Assembly: GCF_000715075.1 (NCBI RefSeq) | Contig: NC_134089.1 | Coordinates: 111,049,157 to 111,113,156, forward strand | Length of the DNA: 64,000 nt | DNA from: Nicotiana tabacum | Taxonomy: Eukaryota > Streptophyta > Magnoliopsida > Solanales > Solanaceae | Direction of reading: 5' to 3' | Program-made: the position numbers and the translations under genes | Notes under the pieces: model-generated | The model's input: only the letters and a program-made list of their open reading frames with translations | What the model was told of the DNA's origin: nothing | Database searches by the model: none | Shown here: in pieces, positions 44,522 through 58,558 of the stretch | How the letters are laid out: every line of letters starts with the position of its first letter | Numbering within the stretch: position 1 is the first letter of the stretch

Positions 44522-46616
44522 TGTTACATCTCGCGTTTTCGTACGTTAAAATTTCATTTTCAGTTAACCGACGTAGACTCGGGGAGGAGATCATCTTGAC
44601 GTTAACGTACTTACGCTATTTATAACAAGCGATAAATAAGTGTTATGAAGGATAAAGGGGTACACAGATTAAAGAAAACGAGTTTCGTTGAAAGTGAACA
44701 ATTTGGAATAAAATACGGGTCGAGCGATAATACCCGATAATTATGAACTAGTATCATGCAAGGTACCATATGACCATGGTAGTATAATATATAAAGTATA
44801 TATGAAGTATTTTAAAAATAAATAGAATTTTATGTAATTTGTGGTAATTTTTAAATTATGCGGGTAATTGATAAATTATCGGGTAACAAGACATTACCTA
44901 GTTAATTAATAAGTGGATAAAAATTAATAAATTATCTCACCCCACCTCACGTGGCAAGAAGCCACAAGATTTGGAAAATGACTAAATAGTCAATTTGCCA
45001 GATGGCTAATATGGTCATAACTTAAGTCTGATAAGATTTTCAAATCTTATCCATAACATTAGAAAGAATGCCTTGTAAAGGCTTTAAAGTCCAAATTAAG
45101 CCTTTGGCTTAGAAGCCAAAGACGTTAGGTAGAAACAAGTCCATAGCAAAGTTCCTTCAAATTCAAAAACCAAGATCTGCTTTTGGCTTAAAAGCCAAGG
45201 AAGTTGAAGCAGAAACGTCCATTTCAAAACCAAAAGCTTAGAAGCAATTTTGTCTAAAACTTCAGCAAATCAAAGCAGATTTCATTCCTCAATTACACAG
45301 TGCAGAAGCTTAATCCGATTTTTAGGTTCTAAGTTCAATCCACGAAGGTTTCCAATGGAATATTATACGGAGTTTTTCCTATTGCATGTATGTTATGGCC
45401 CTCACTTCTTTCTTTTGGCATGTTCCAAATTATACTGAAAAAACGAGCAAATACACAGTTGCCTTAAATTACTCTATTCATATAAATAGCAGGGGTGTCT
45501 ATATTTTTGATTCCCTATGAAAAATATTATTATTTTCTGTTCATGGGTCTCAGAATAATACACAGTTGAAAAAAATTAATCCGGAAGGAATATTGAGATT
45601 ATTACGTATTTTTCATGCATTTCACTCATTTATACATGTGCATTGACCCATGACTAGATGGTGTTATATACACATATATATGTATATTATATTTATATGG
45701 GATACAGGAAAAAGGTTACGGCGTTATATACGCACCACCACCTGATCAGCCGGTATATGATGATGATGTTGCCCACAGTGGCTGAAATATGACTCAGACG
45801 GCATTATATATGCGTATATATGTACATATATGTATATGGGATATGGGAAGAGGTATGGCGTTATATACGCACCACCACCTGATCAGCTGGTATATGTTGA
45901 TAATGTGCCCACAGTGGCCGAGACGATATGATGGGATGCCCTCAGTGGCTTAATGATATTATGTACACCCATACTTTTGCATGACATGACATTTATATGC
46001 ATGTGCATGATGTTATAAACGTTTTAGAATTTACAAAGTTATTCAGATTTAAAGATGTGTTTCTATATTTCATGTTTCATCTATGTCTCTTACGTATAAA
46101 TTTTCATGTCTTACATACTCAGTACATTTTTGGTACTGACACCCTATTTCAAGGGGCATGCATTTCATGCCCGCAGGTGCAGGTAGGAATGCTGATGGTC
46201 CCCCTTCTTAGGATCCCTGATCAGTGAGAGTTGGCGTGCTATTTGATTTAGAGTTGCTTTTGATGTTGGTAAGATACATTTGTATATATATATATATGGG
46301 TATGACGTGGCCCAGTCTCGTCTTTATATGGTTATGTTTCTGTTAGAGGTTTGTAAACAATATGTTTGGTTGGGATGTATGTGGCCTTGTCGGCTTTCAG
46401 TTATTGGATGTATAGTTTTCTATAGCAGCCTTGCTGGCTCACCCTCTATATTCTGCAGATATACGTACATATGCCTTGTTGGCAGGCTTCCTTCATGTAT
46501 GTTATCTTCATAATTCAGAAGATGCTATACAGGTTCATATCCTAGACGTATACTTAGGGGTGTTTGACAGGTAGGACTCAGGCACCCGTCGCAGCCCATC
46601 AGTTTGGGTCATGACA
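44522..46616 (+). repeat. 5' LTR of the plus-strand chromovirus (2,095 bp)
   Basis: It has a TATA candidate, CATATAAATAGCAGG, near 45480-45494. An internal tandem duplication of about 140 bp at 45659-45935 contains GGCGTTATATACGC, ACCACCACCTGATCAG and GCCCACAGTGGC. It ends GTCATGACA. Confidence 0.9.
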
Positions 46617-46811
46617 AAAGTGGTGTCAGAGTAGTTCTGTCCTAGGGTTGTCTACAAACCGTGTCTAGTAGAGTCTTATTTATGGGTGTGTTATACACCA
46701 CACTTATAGATAGGAGGCTACAAGACATATAAGATGTTATCCTCTCTTCTTATCTTAGATCGTGAAATATAAGAATTCATGTTCCTAACGATGTGTTATG
46801 TATTTAGCGAT

Positions 46812-47560
46812 GCCTCCGAAGACTACAGCCGCTGGCATGGGTTAGAAGGCTACGAAGGTGTTAGAAAGAGAGATATGTTATACTATGGATTCAGACCCAT
46901 CAGAGATCATGGGTTCTATTGAGAAGGGTCCATCCAAGGATCCACATGAGTCATCCATTTGAGTTGTTTCGACCACTCTGACAGTAGATGGGGTGAGAGG
47001 AGTTTCGACCTCACCAAGGCCCTTAGTTTCAGAACCCGTTGATCAGGGTATGAGGGGAGTAGTGCATGGATTGGCACAACCAGGATTCCCTCAGGCTCAA
47101 AACTAAGTCAAGATATTTGTGGAAACCAACTCTTCTGAGGTTCTAGATAGTCCACAGTCTTGGTAGCCCGTCAATCAAGGTTCATCGGTATATATTATGG
47201 GATACGCAGAGGAAGAAAATAGTAGTCGGGTCAAGAGGAGGAAGGTAACTGATAAGGACATGAAGATTCTGCTTCGAAGTGTATCCGATCGAGGTTCTTA
47301 TATAGGATGAGGCGAGGACCCTCTACTATAGACTTCCTCCAAGTGTTAGTTTTTGGTTGGTGGATTTCGCCTCTTCTTGGAATGTTACCAAGTCAGGGTT
47401 CTAAATGTGTTTGGTTGTTTAATGAGAATGTAGGGAGCCCCGACCCAACTTGTATATATTATGGCTATGCCTACTTAGAGGTTTTGCAGGCAATATCCTG
47501 TATATAGTTTTAGGTATAATATGTCTATGGCTTAGTCAACCCCTATGTATATAAACCTTT
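46812..47560 (+). pseudogene. Gag remnant of the plus-strand chromovirus
   Basis: ATG at 46812 (MPPKTTAAGMG, then a stop), about 195 bp inside the LTR, where a chromovirus gag begins. Only scattered open pieces follow. The capsid core and zinc knuckle are not recognisable, so most of gag is deleted or diverged. The nearest clear homology downstream is protease/RT after 47.6 kb. Confidence 0.45.
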
Positions 47561-47599
47561 TTCTAAATTAGTTATGCGAGTTAAGTCTTAATATTGTTA

Positions 47600-50500
47600 C
47601 TTATACATATGGATGTCGTCGTAATGGTCCGCGATAGACTTAATAATAAACAAGGATAAGGTACGTGGTGTTCGGTTGGGTAGAACTTGATATTATAATG
47701 GATATGGATTGGTTGGCCTTTTGTTATGCTAACATCAAGTGTAGGTCAAGAATGGTTTAATTTCAGTCCCCAGGAGGGCCTGTTTTAGAATGGGAACGTA
47801 ATACGACATCACCAAGAGGTAAATTTATCTCCTGTCTCAAGGCGAGGAAGATGATCAATAAGGGCTGTATTTATCACTTAGTTCGGGTTCAGGATATGGA
47901 AGTAGAGTCACCAACAATTTAGTCCATCCCTGTAGTGAATGCGTTTCCCAATATTTTTCTCGATGAGATTTCGGGTCTTCCGCTAGAGCGAGAAATTGAG
48001 TTTGCCATCGACCTACTACCAGATACTCATCCAATATCTATTCCCCCTATAGAATGGCCCCCGCAGAGCTGAAAAGGGTTAAAGGAACAACAAAGGGACT
48101 TGTTTGAAAAAGGTTTTATCAAACCTAGTACGTTTCCATGGGGAACACTTGGGTTGTTTATAAGAAAGAAAGACGGTTCCTTACGAATGTGTATTTATAA
48201 TAGGCAACTAAAGAAGGTGATAATCAAGAATAAGTACCCGCTCCCCAGAATTGATGATCTGTTTGATTAGTTACAACTTACAAGGTGCTAAGTGTTTTTC
48301 ATAGATAGACTTGAGGTATGGGTACCATCATGTAAGGGTTAAGTATAAAGATATTCCGAAGACTGCATTCAGGACTAGATATGGGCACTTTGAGTTTTGG
48401 GTTATGTCGTTTGGTCTGACCAATGGCCCAACAGTATTCATGGATTTGATGAACCCTATGTTCAGGCCTTTTTTTAGATCTGTTCGTAAATGTATTTATT
48501 AACGATATATTGGTATATTCTCGTTCAGAGGCTGAGCATGCAGATCATCTGTGTACTGTGCTCAGAATTCTACAAGAAGGGAAGTTGTATGCAAATTTTT
48601 CTAAAATATGAATTCTGGTTGAACTCTGTAACTTTCCTTGGGCATACTATTTCGGGTAAAGACATTCGAGTGGATACACAAAAGACTAAGACAGTGAAGA
48701 CTTTTCCTAGACCCACAACACCGATGAAGGTTCGTAGCTTCTCCGTTTGGCAGGTTATAACAAGAAACTTGTAATGAAATTTTCTTCTCTTCTAAGCACC
48801 TTTGACCAAAGTGGTATGTGGTGTTTTGCTTGATGTTCTGGAATAACATAAGGAAATCTATGGTGCAAGCATGTTGAAGAAAGGTTGCGAATAAGTATAA
48901 ATAAATATGTGTAGGTCGCAAGCTAAAGTATGGTAGAGCGACAAAGTTCTAGGAAAACAGGAAGAAGGATAAGAAAAAATGAGTAAAAAGGTAACAAGAA
49001 TGGATAAGTCCTTGGGAATAAGTTCGTAAGAGAGCTGATAGTTTCTCTAAGTTATAGAAGGCTCAGTATAGCCCGAATGAACACAAAGGAGTCTAAGACT
49101 AGTAACGTTTAGAATATATGAAATGTTGCCCTAATAGTGGGATAAGGGCGAAATTGTGAGGGATAAAAGATGAAGTTTGGGCCTCTGAAGAGGGGAATTT
49201 CTTGAATTGTACAAGATTAGGATAACCATGTAAGTTAATTCAGAAGGGAGCTAAGTTTCAATGGATCGACACTTGCGAACGGAGTTTTCCACGCCTTAAA
49301 GGACAAATTAACTTCAACACCGATTCTAATAGTTCCAGAAGGGACTGATGGTTACATTATCTATTGTGATGCTTCAGGCATTGGATTGTGTTGTGTGCTA
49401 ATGCAGCATGGTAAGGTTGTGGCTTATGCTTCTAGATAACTAAGAAAGCACAAGAAGAACTACCCGACCCTCGATTTAGAGTTAGCCGCGGTGATTCATG
49501 CACTAAAGATGTGGAGGCACTACTTGTATGGCGTTCATGTTGATATCTATATAGATCATAAGAGCCTCCAGTACACCTTTAAGCAAAAAGGAATTGAATA
49601 TATGTCAAAGAAGATGGTTGGAGCTACTTAAAGACTATGATGTTGATATACCATCTAGGGAAGGCAAACGTAGTAGCCGACGCCCTCAGCCGTAGATCTA
49701 TGGGTAGCCTGTCATATTTGTAGCCAGAAAAGAGGGGAATAGCCCATGAGGTTCATCAGCTAGCTAGTCTTGGAGTTCGGTTACTGGACTCAGATGACAT
49801 TGGAATTACTCTTCAGGATAAGGCAACATCCTCATTAGTAACTGAAGTAAAGGCACGCCAGTACGAGAATCCTGTGTTAGTTCATTATTGGGATACCACC
49901 CTTCAGAAGGAGAAGACACCGTTTAAGATTACAGAAGATAGGGTCCTTAGATATCAAGAACAATTATGTGTCCTATGATGCAGGGCTGCATCAGCAGGTT
50001 ATTGGAGAAACTCACTATTCTCGTTATTCTATCAATCCAAGAGCGACAAAGATGTATCATGACATCAGGGAAGTATATTGGTGGGATGGAATGAAAAAGG
50101 ATATAGCAGAATTTGTTGCTCGGTGTCCTAATTGTCAGCAGGTCAAGATTGAGCATCAAAAACCCGGTGGATTATTGTAGGCTATGGAGATTCCGACTTG
50201 GAAATGAGAAATAATCAATATGGACTTCATCGTAGACTTACCTCGTACCCAGTGTAAGTTCGATTCGATATGGGTGATTGTTTATAAGCCTACAAGTTAG
50301 CCCATTTTCTGCCTGTTAGGACTACATGTTCCTCAGAGGATTATGTAAGGCTTTATATTAAGAAAATAGTACAGCTGCATGGTGTCCCTGTATCTACTAT
50401 CTCGGATAGAGGAGCTCAATTTACAGCTAACTTCTGGAAGTCCTTCCAAAAAGGATTGGGGACTCAAGTAAGTCTTAGTACATCATTTCATCCCCAGACA

Positions 50501-50778
50501 GACGGACAGGCAGAGCGTACTATTCAAACACTGGAGGATACGTTACGAGCTTGTCTAATAGACTTCAAAAGTAGCTAGGATGGTCATCTACCGCTTATTG
50601 AGTTCGCATATAATAATAGTTACCATTCTAGTATTCAGATGGCTCCATACAAAGCTCTTTACGGACGAAAGTATAGGTCGCCTATAGGGTGGTTCGATGT
50701 TGGGGAAACTACGTTAGTAGGACCAGAATTGGTACAATAGGTAATCAAGAAAATTAAGCTTATACAGGAGAGTCTATT
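47600..50778 (+). pseudogene. Pol of the plus-strand chromovirus, part 1: protease end, RT, RNase H, integrase
   Basis: Protease tail: VELDIIMDMDWLAF (about 47690). [38 protein letters not shown], then [20 protein letters not shown] (48311-48502). The position of the catalytic FIDD block is altered by stops. RNase H: GYIIYCDASGIGLCCVLMQH and NYPTLDLELAAVIHALKMW (about 49350-49520). Integrase zinc finger: HYSRYSINPRATKMYHDI ... [12 protein letters not shown] (49968-50180). Integrase core: DFIVDLPRT and [20 protein letters not shown] (about 50220-50460), then [20 protein letters not shown]. Many nonsense codons are present. The frame is cut at 50778 by the nested element and resumes at 61065. 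A 423-bp foreign block lies between RT and RNase H (48812-49234). Confidence 0.82.
48812..49234. mobile_element. Unidentified 423-bp insertion between RT and RNase H
   Basis: Homology to the RT/RNase H connection stops after ACCAAAG (48811) and resumes at GTTAATTCAGAAGGGAGC (49234 on). AAG occurs at both edges (AAAG and TAAG), which could be a short target duplication. The block is purine-rich, has no ORF, and its family is not recognised. Confidence 0.55.
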
Positions 50779-53511
50779 TGTCAGGACCCAAACTGGAGGG
50801 CCATGACTAGCACCCGGCCATACTTGCCGAGCACCAACGTACATTTTATCTAACCTTCTTTATAATCTTTTAGGGCTGACGAGATCAATATAAATGGTAG
50901 ACATGGATCATGGACAACCAACAATAAAAGATGATGTCATGAACATACATAACATGGGATGACCAGACAATCAAGAAACTATATATAAGGTACGAGCTAC
51001 CATGCCACCATGAAAGACTATACAACAAAAATTTAGCCAACAAGGCATACCAAACTATACATGAGTCGACACCTGTCTATGAGCCTCTAAAGGAACATAA
51101 GTGCTGCAACATAGCCAGAACAGGGCCTCGACATACCCATAATGTCTATAAAAAGTGCATACCAAGACTACGACAAGTCCGGAGAAGGGAGCTCGCCAAT
51201 AACCGCTGAATTGGGCAGCCTACTATGGTTGGGGAGCTGCGTCTACCCGTCTATCAAGACCTGCAGCATGACATGCAGTGTCCACAAATAAAAAGGATGC
51301 CAGTACGAATAAAGTACTGAGTATGCAAGGCAGAAAAGCATAAGTATAAATAGTAATGTGAATAAGGATAGAGAATATACAACATGTAACATCTGGGTAC
51401 CTCTGTGGGCTACTGACATGAAATGCATGATACAAACATATATATACACAAACTTTTAAAACACACGCCTTTGTGGGCATCATCATCATATCGTACCCGG
51501 CCTCAGAGAGGACTTGGTAAAATCGTACCCAGCCATCATAAGGCTCAGTAGAATCATACCCGGCCACGTAGAGCTCGATAAAACCCACTTGATCAGTGGT
51601 TGCACAATAGGTGTTGTACCCAGCCGACTATAGCGCAACTTGGTAGAGTAAAATAGATACATATATATAATGCATGTTGGACTCATTAGAATAATATTCT
51701 GAACCTTTCGGAATAACGTAACGTCGGTATCCTCTATACACGTTATTAGGACTAACTCTTCATCATGAATCTTACAAGAATAAGGAAGTACCAGCAACAT
51801 TGATAACATAAGAATAAGAGAAGCAACATCAACATCAATCGCTCTATAAGAAGGGAAACAATGTAAGTACTGCTAGCTTCTAAAAGTAGAGTATCTTTGG
51901 AAGCTCATTCATTACATTATGTACAATCGGAGTCGTGCAAAAGAAGGAAAGGGATAGCCTCACATACCATGTATATTCTTCCCAACCTCAAGCTATGAAA
52001 TTTCATGGCTCCTTAGTCGACAATAAGAGAAATGACACTATCGTTATCATTTAGGCGTCGTAACTATTATGTATCGAACACAACCTATTTTACGAGGAAA
52101 CAGACAGCACTTCCCCTATATATATGACTTCACACAAGTCAAAACAATCACCAAACATCCCAAACAACATCAATAATAATCATATTGAGCCTTCCAAAAT
52201 AGTCCACACAACCTAATCACTTCATACATAAGACGACCTCCGTAGTAGTGTCAAACGACCCAGAAATGTTACAACGAACGACCAGAAAACCACCCTTCCA
52301 TTATGTGGCATTTCTCCACACCCTTTCTCTTCTCAACTCCATAAAAACAGTAGCAGAAGATACAATCCAATAGCAACACAAAAGAGCCCACAAAACAGCC
52401 CCACAAGTTCAGCAACTCAAAATTCATTTTTCAGTTTATTTAAACATGTTTCGACTTGTCTTTTCTTTCAAATTGAGAAACACAACCAAAAGTACATAAT
52501 TAAGCCTCTTATCCAGTAAACAAGACATGAATTTAACTTAAAAAAAAGTTCACCAACAGCCAACCATGATGCAAGGAAAAACAACATACCACTCTTTCGA
52601 AACTCGCTAGGTCTAGTTTTTACGATAGAGTTAAAACTCGCAAACGCATAGATAATGGAAGGAGGAGCATAACCTTACCTTGTACTAAATATAACTCACG
52701 AAACCTGGTACTTCTCAATCAAAAACCAGTTCCTCAACTCAGTTACAAGAAGGAGAAAGAGAAACTAGCAAGCTGTCCGGACTTTTCAGCGCTAGAATCA
52801 CGTCGTAACACTAGAAATACCCTAGGGTTTGTGTGAGATTTTTGGGGAGGAGTTGCAGGGGTTCAATTTCGTTTTGAAGGTCTGAAATATGGGTGAAATA
52901 ACTGAGTTGATAATCCCTTAGAAGTCCCCTCTTGGCCTACTTTGGGGCTTTTAATTTTGTCCTCTCATTTTGGCAAGTAGGTGATGCACCTACTTGTCAC
53001 ATTACCAATCTGCGCAGGCTCGCGAAAATATGAATATCTCTATACTCCGAGATCATATTGACAAACGATTTAATGCATTGGAAACTAGACTCATAGATAT
53101 TTAATTTGGTGGGTATATCACCCTGTAATTCTTAGTAAATTGGGAGAAAAGCGTAGTAACATTCGACCTAAAGTTTAAGTAAAACTATGAACCTAAGTTG
53201 CGATAACTTTTGTCGATTTTTGTTTCATAACTCGTTTGACTTCAAGACTTATGATGCGGATATTATATGATTCAAGTACCTTAAAACACAAACTCTTGGG
53301 TACATTAAGCACTGCTAGGTTTACCCGAAAATACGAGTTACAACATCCTTGATTCGTTTAATTTCTAATACTTGTTAATCACCCTTATACACCCTTGTAT
53401 CACTTAAGACCAATAGGGTTAACTTCTTATCATCTCCAAGATAATTCCTTCTTGGATTTACGTTGACTAACTTATGGCATGATCTAACGCGTGTGGATAT
53501 GGGTTGTAACA
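50779..53511 (-). repeat. 3' LTR of the Tekay-like element (2,733 bp)
   Basis: Plus-strand ends are TGTCAGGACCC and GGTTGTAACA. It is the full-length version; the other LTR lacks two blocks found here (about 52400-52490 and about 52876-53224). Confidence 0.93.
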
Positions 53512-53733
53512 CCCTCCCCCCTTAGGAACATTCATCCTCGAATGTAAGGGTTCATGGGGAGTTTAAATCATCGTGGATTCCGGCCGAGTTTCTCCCATAA
53601 ATAGAGGACGAATTTGCAAGCAGTTAACTCAATGTATGTCCTTACAAGAGTATGCAAAGCATTATGGACATGTACGTTATCTGTATATCACCATTTTGTA
53701 TTAAGGAAGTGTATTCTCAAGCTATTACTTACC
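53512..53733 (-). other. 3' untranslated stretch and polypurine tract of the Tekay-like element
   Basis: The polypurine tract CCTAAGGGGGGAGGG is at 53512-53526 (minus), directly beside the LTR start TGTTACAACCC. The block CATTCGAGGATGAATG (minus) immediately upstream is a common neighbour of this tract in such elements. No ORF is present. Confidence 0.7.
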
Positions 53734-56700
53734 TCATAGAGCTGTTCCACCTTCTAATGCATCATGTGTTCCCCTAGCATCCTCGTTATCTTCATTCTGG
53801 AACTGGTAAGGGTATTTAGACTTCATCTCCTCTTCTGCTTTCCATGTCATTTTTTCCATATTCTTGTTCCTCCACAATACTTTCACGGAAGCTACATCTT
53901 TTGTTCTCAACTTGTTGACTTGTCAATCTAATATAGCCACTTGCACTTCTTCATATGATAGATTCTCTGTAACTTGTATATCTTTGATAGGGACGACTCG
54001 AGAAGGGTCACCAATACATTTTCTCAACATAGATACATGGAATACCGGATGGACAAATTCTAACTCGTTTGCAATTCTAACTCATAAGCAACCTGTCCAA
54101 TTCGTCGAAGAATTTTATATGGACCGATATACCGCGGACTTAGCCTACCCTTCTTCCTAAAATGCCTACCACCCTTCATCCGCGAGATCCTCAGGAAAAC
54201 CCAATCACCGACCTCAAACTCCAGATCATGACGTCGGACATCGGAATAAGACTTTTGCCTTCTTTGCACTGTCCTCAGTCTCTTTTGTATCACTTTTACC
54301 TTCTCAATGGCTTGGTAAATCAAATATGGCCCATATAATTCTATCTCACCGACTTCGAACCATCCAATTGGTGATCTACATCTCCTCCTGTATAGTGTCT
54401 CGTATGGGGCCATTTTAATACTGGAATAGTAGCTATTGCAGGCAAATTCTATGAGTGGAAGATGGTCATCCCAATTCCCCTTGAAATCTAGAACACATGC
54501 TCATAGCATATCTTCAAGTGTGTGAATGGTACGTTCAGCCTGTCCGTCAATCTGTGGATGAAATGCAGTGCTGAGATTCACTTGTGTGTCTAAACCCTTC
54601 TGAAATGACCTCCAAAAGTTAGCCATAAATTGAGATCCCCGGTCTGATATAATAGATATTGGTACACCATGAAGCCTAACAATCTCATTGATATACAACT
54701 TCGCATAATCTTCAGCTGTGTAAGTTGTCTTAACTGGCAGAAAATGGGCACATTTTTAAGTTGATCAACTATCATCCAGATAGAGTCAAACTTATGATAA
54801 GAGCGAGGTAATCCAATAATGAAGTCCATATTAATCATCTCTCATTTCCAGGTTGGAATCTCTATATTCTGAAGCAATCCACCGGGTTTTTGATGTTCGA
54901 TCTTTACTTGTTGACAATTAGGACACTGGGCTACAAATTGTGCAATAGACTTCTTCATGTTATCCTACTAATACTGCTCCATAATGTAATGATACATCTT
55001 TGTGGAGCCGGGATGGATAGAATATTGGGATTGATGAATCTCAATCATAATCTTCTCTCGCAACCATGCCACATTAGGCACACATAGTCGACCCTGGTAT
55101 CTTAGTGCCCCATCTTCTCCGATCTCAAAAGTTGTAATTTTACACTGCTAAATGCTCTCTTTTAATCGTACTAAGATAGGATCTTCATATTGTCGTGCTT
55201 TTACCCCAGCTACCAAAGATTATTCTGATGTATTCTGTACAGTAACACTTCCGTCATCAGAGTCTAACAATCTGAATCTCATATTGGATAGCTGATGAAG
55301 CTCTTTAGTCAACCACTATCTACCTGCCTCAATGTGTACTAAGCTTCCCATTGACTTACGACTGAGAGCGTCTACCACGACATTGGCTCTACCGGGATGG
55401 TACAATATCTCGACATTGTAATCTTTAAGTAATTCAAGCCACCTACGCTACCTCAAATTCAACTCCTTCTGTTTGAAGATATATTGTAAACTCGTGTGAT
55501 CTGTGTAGATGTCAATATGGATGTCGTATAAGTAGTGCTGCCATATCTTCAAAGCATATATTACTGTAGACAATTCCAAATCATGGGTCGGGTAATTCTT
55601 TTCATGCTTCTTAAATTGTCTTGATGCATAAGCAATCACCTTCCCACGTTGCATCAATATGCACCCCAAACCTATACATGAGGCATCACAATATACCACA
55701 TAACCTTTTGTTCCTTCTAGGAGAGTGAGCACTGGCGCGGATGTCAATCGATTCTTTAGCTCCTAAAAAGTTCATTCACAAGCGTCAGATCACTGGAACT
55801 TAGTAGCTTTTTGTGTTAACTTAGTCAATGGTGCTGATATAGAGGAAAACCCTTCTACAAACCGCCTATAATATCCTGCTAGCCCTAGGAAGCTACGGAC
55901 TTCTGATAGTGTTGTAGGTCTCATCCAATTCTTTACTGCATCGATCTTCTGAGTGTCGACACTAATACCCTCGTCAGATATCACATGGCCAAGGAATGCT
56001 ACTGATTTCAGCCAGAATTCACATTTGGAGAGCTTAGCATATAACTTACCATCCTGAAGCGTTTGTAATACTATCCGGAAGTGGCCCACATTTTCGCTTT
56101 CGAATGAGAATACACCAGAATGTCATCAATGAATATGATCACGAATACATCGAGATAGGGCCTGAACACAGTATTTATGAGATCCATAAAAGTTGTTGGG
56201 GAATTTGTTAGCCCGAACGACATCACCAAGAACTCAAAGTGCCCATATCTTGTCTAGAAGGCCGTCTTTGGAATATCCTTCTCCTTAACCCTCAGCTGAT
56301 AATACCCTGAACGTAAGTCAATCTTGGAGAAATACTTGGCACCTTGGAGTTGGTCAAAAAAGTCGTCAATTGTTGGAAGTGGATACTTGTTCTTTATAGT
56401 ATACTTATTCAACTATCAATAATCGATACACATCCTTAACGACCTGTCTTTCTTCCGCACGAACAGAACTGGAGCACCCTAAGGTGAAATGCTAGGCCTA
56501 ATGAAGCCCTTATCCAGCAAGTCCTTCAACTGCGCCTTCAACTATCGCAACTCTGTCGGGGCCATCTTGTATGGAGAAATAGATATGGGTTGAGTGTCAG
56601 GCAACACATCAATGCTAAACTCAATCTCCCTTTCAGGAGGAAGGCTTGGTAGTTCATCTGGGAAAACATCTAGAAATTCATTGACCATAGGGATTGATTA

Positions 56701-58558
56701 TAGAGTAGGCAGCTTTCACCTCCGCATCCCTAACGCGAATGAGATGATAAATATAACCTTTTGAGATTATCTTAATTGCCTTAAGATAGGAAATAAACCT
56801 ACCTTTCGGTGTAGCAAAGTTCCCCTTCCATTCAATGACGGGTTCACCAAGAAACTAAAACCTAACCATCTTCGTACGACAGTTAACATTTGCAAAGCAT
56901 GAGGCCAACCAGTCCATCCCCATTATCACATCGAAATCAACCATTTCTAACTCAAATTAATTTGCCGAGGTTTGACAACTACAAATCATCACTATGCAAC
57001 CTCTATATACCCTCCTAGAAATCACAAAATCTCTTATGGGAGTAGATACTGCAAGTGGTTTACTTATCAATTCAGGTTCAATGCCAAACTTATTAGCCAC
57101 AAAGGGTGTAACATATGATAATGTAGATCCCAGATCAATCAACGGATATACATCGTAAGAAAACATAGACAATATATCTGTAACAACATTTGGAGACGAC
57201 TCAAGATCATGTCGACCTACTAGAGCATAGGTTCAATTTTGAGCACCACTCAAACCCGGCATTACACCTCTACCTCTACCACGACCTGTCGACTGCTGAA
57301 AACCCCGTGCTGGAGGTCAAACTAATGAGGAAGAACAAGACATAGATCCAATCGGCTGAGCCATACCACCACCTTCTCTGTTAGGAGAATCCCACATCAT
57401 GTGTCCAGGCTGTCCATAAGAATAGCACTCATCAGAACTTCGACGGCATAGTCCAAAGTGGGCCTTGCTGCACTGATCACAACGTGGTATTAGGGGTCTC
57501 GTCTGACTAGTATCCCTATGATATTGCGAGCCTGATGCCCGCAAACTCTGACCTGGACCAGAATAGGTAAATCAATCATATCGAGGCCTCTGAAACTGTG
57601 GAGGAGCACTAGCTACAGATGACGTCAAACTCCTCGAAGACTGGGACCTGACACTACCTCTGAAGTCATCAGAATACCCTGCAAATATCACCCTCTTATG
57701 TTGGCCCCTATCCTGCTCCTTATCTGCCCTTTGTTGGCGCTTACGATCCTCTAGGGTCTGGGCATAAGCATAAATACGGGAAATATCCATGCCATCCACC
57801 AAGGAGGTTGTCGTGCACTCATTAATCAAACATGGTCCCAACCCGTTCACGAACAGATGCACCCTATCGCTCATCTCTGCTACCATATAGGGAACATACC
57901 TTGCTAAAGAATCAAACTGCATACTGTACTCTCGCACACTCATATTACCTTGTCTAAGGTTCAAGAACTTATTAGTTCTAGCTCGTCGTATCTCAACTGG
58001 CAAGTAGTGACGAAGAAAGGCCTCAGAAAATTCCTTCCACACAGCTGGAGGAGCATTCGGACCCCTGGATCTCTCCCAACTATTATACCAGAAAACCGCT
58101 AAATCCCGTAGCTAATAAGAAGCCAACTCTACTACCTCTGTATCACTAGCATGTATAACCTGCAGTGTACGATGAACCTGATCAATAAAAGTCTGCGGTT
58201 CCTCCTTGGGGTTTGATCCGGTAAACACTTGAGGGTCTAGATTAATAAAATCGCGAACTCTCATACTAACCGGTTTATCAACAATATCGGTATTCTGCCT
58301 CTGAGCCTGAGCAGATACCAAGCTAGTTAACAACTACATCGCATTCCGCATATCCTGGTCTATAGTGCTAGGCAGAGGAACAGGTGGTGTTAAATGCCTC
58401 CTAATTTCCTCTGGAGGAGACGAAGTAGATGAGGTATGAGATGGCATCTCACTCTGAGCCTCACTTTGGCCTGCTCTGGCTTGGGACACCTAGCTAGTAC
58501 CCTCTTCCGCAGTTGTATCAAGCCTTCTACTAATTGTTTGCTTCCTGGTCAAAGGCAT
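53734..58558 (-). pseudogene. Gag-pol polyprotein of the Tekay-like element, with stops and a frameshift
   Basis: ATG at 58556-58558 (MPLTRKQTISRRLD), end TGA at 53734-53736; the span of about 1,608 codons is not a multiple of three. Gag: SMRVRDFINLDPQVFTGSN, WKEFSEAFLRHYLP, REYSMQFDSLARYVPYM. Zinc knuckle: CYSYGQPGHMMWD, a worn CCHC (57.4 kb). Protease: PLIDLGSTLSYV (about 57140; the usual DTGA-like Asp motif is altered). [11 protein letters not shown] at about 56125, with a 1-nt shift just after it. RNase [18 protein letters not shown] and [11 protein letters not shown]. Integrase: [54 protein letters not shown]-terminal chromodomain-like part: FHVSMLRKCIGDPSR ... VLWRNKNMEKMTWK (about 54030-53820). 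Clear nonsense codons include one at about 58110. Confidence 0.9.

Noticed and set aside
51223..51809. ORFs of 107-121 codons in the Tekay-like LTR (also at 59209-59795)
   Set aside because: The same ORFs appear in both LTRs, cover non-coding LTR sequence and have no homology I recognise.
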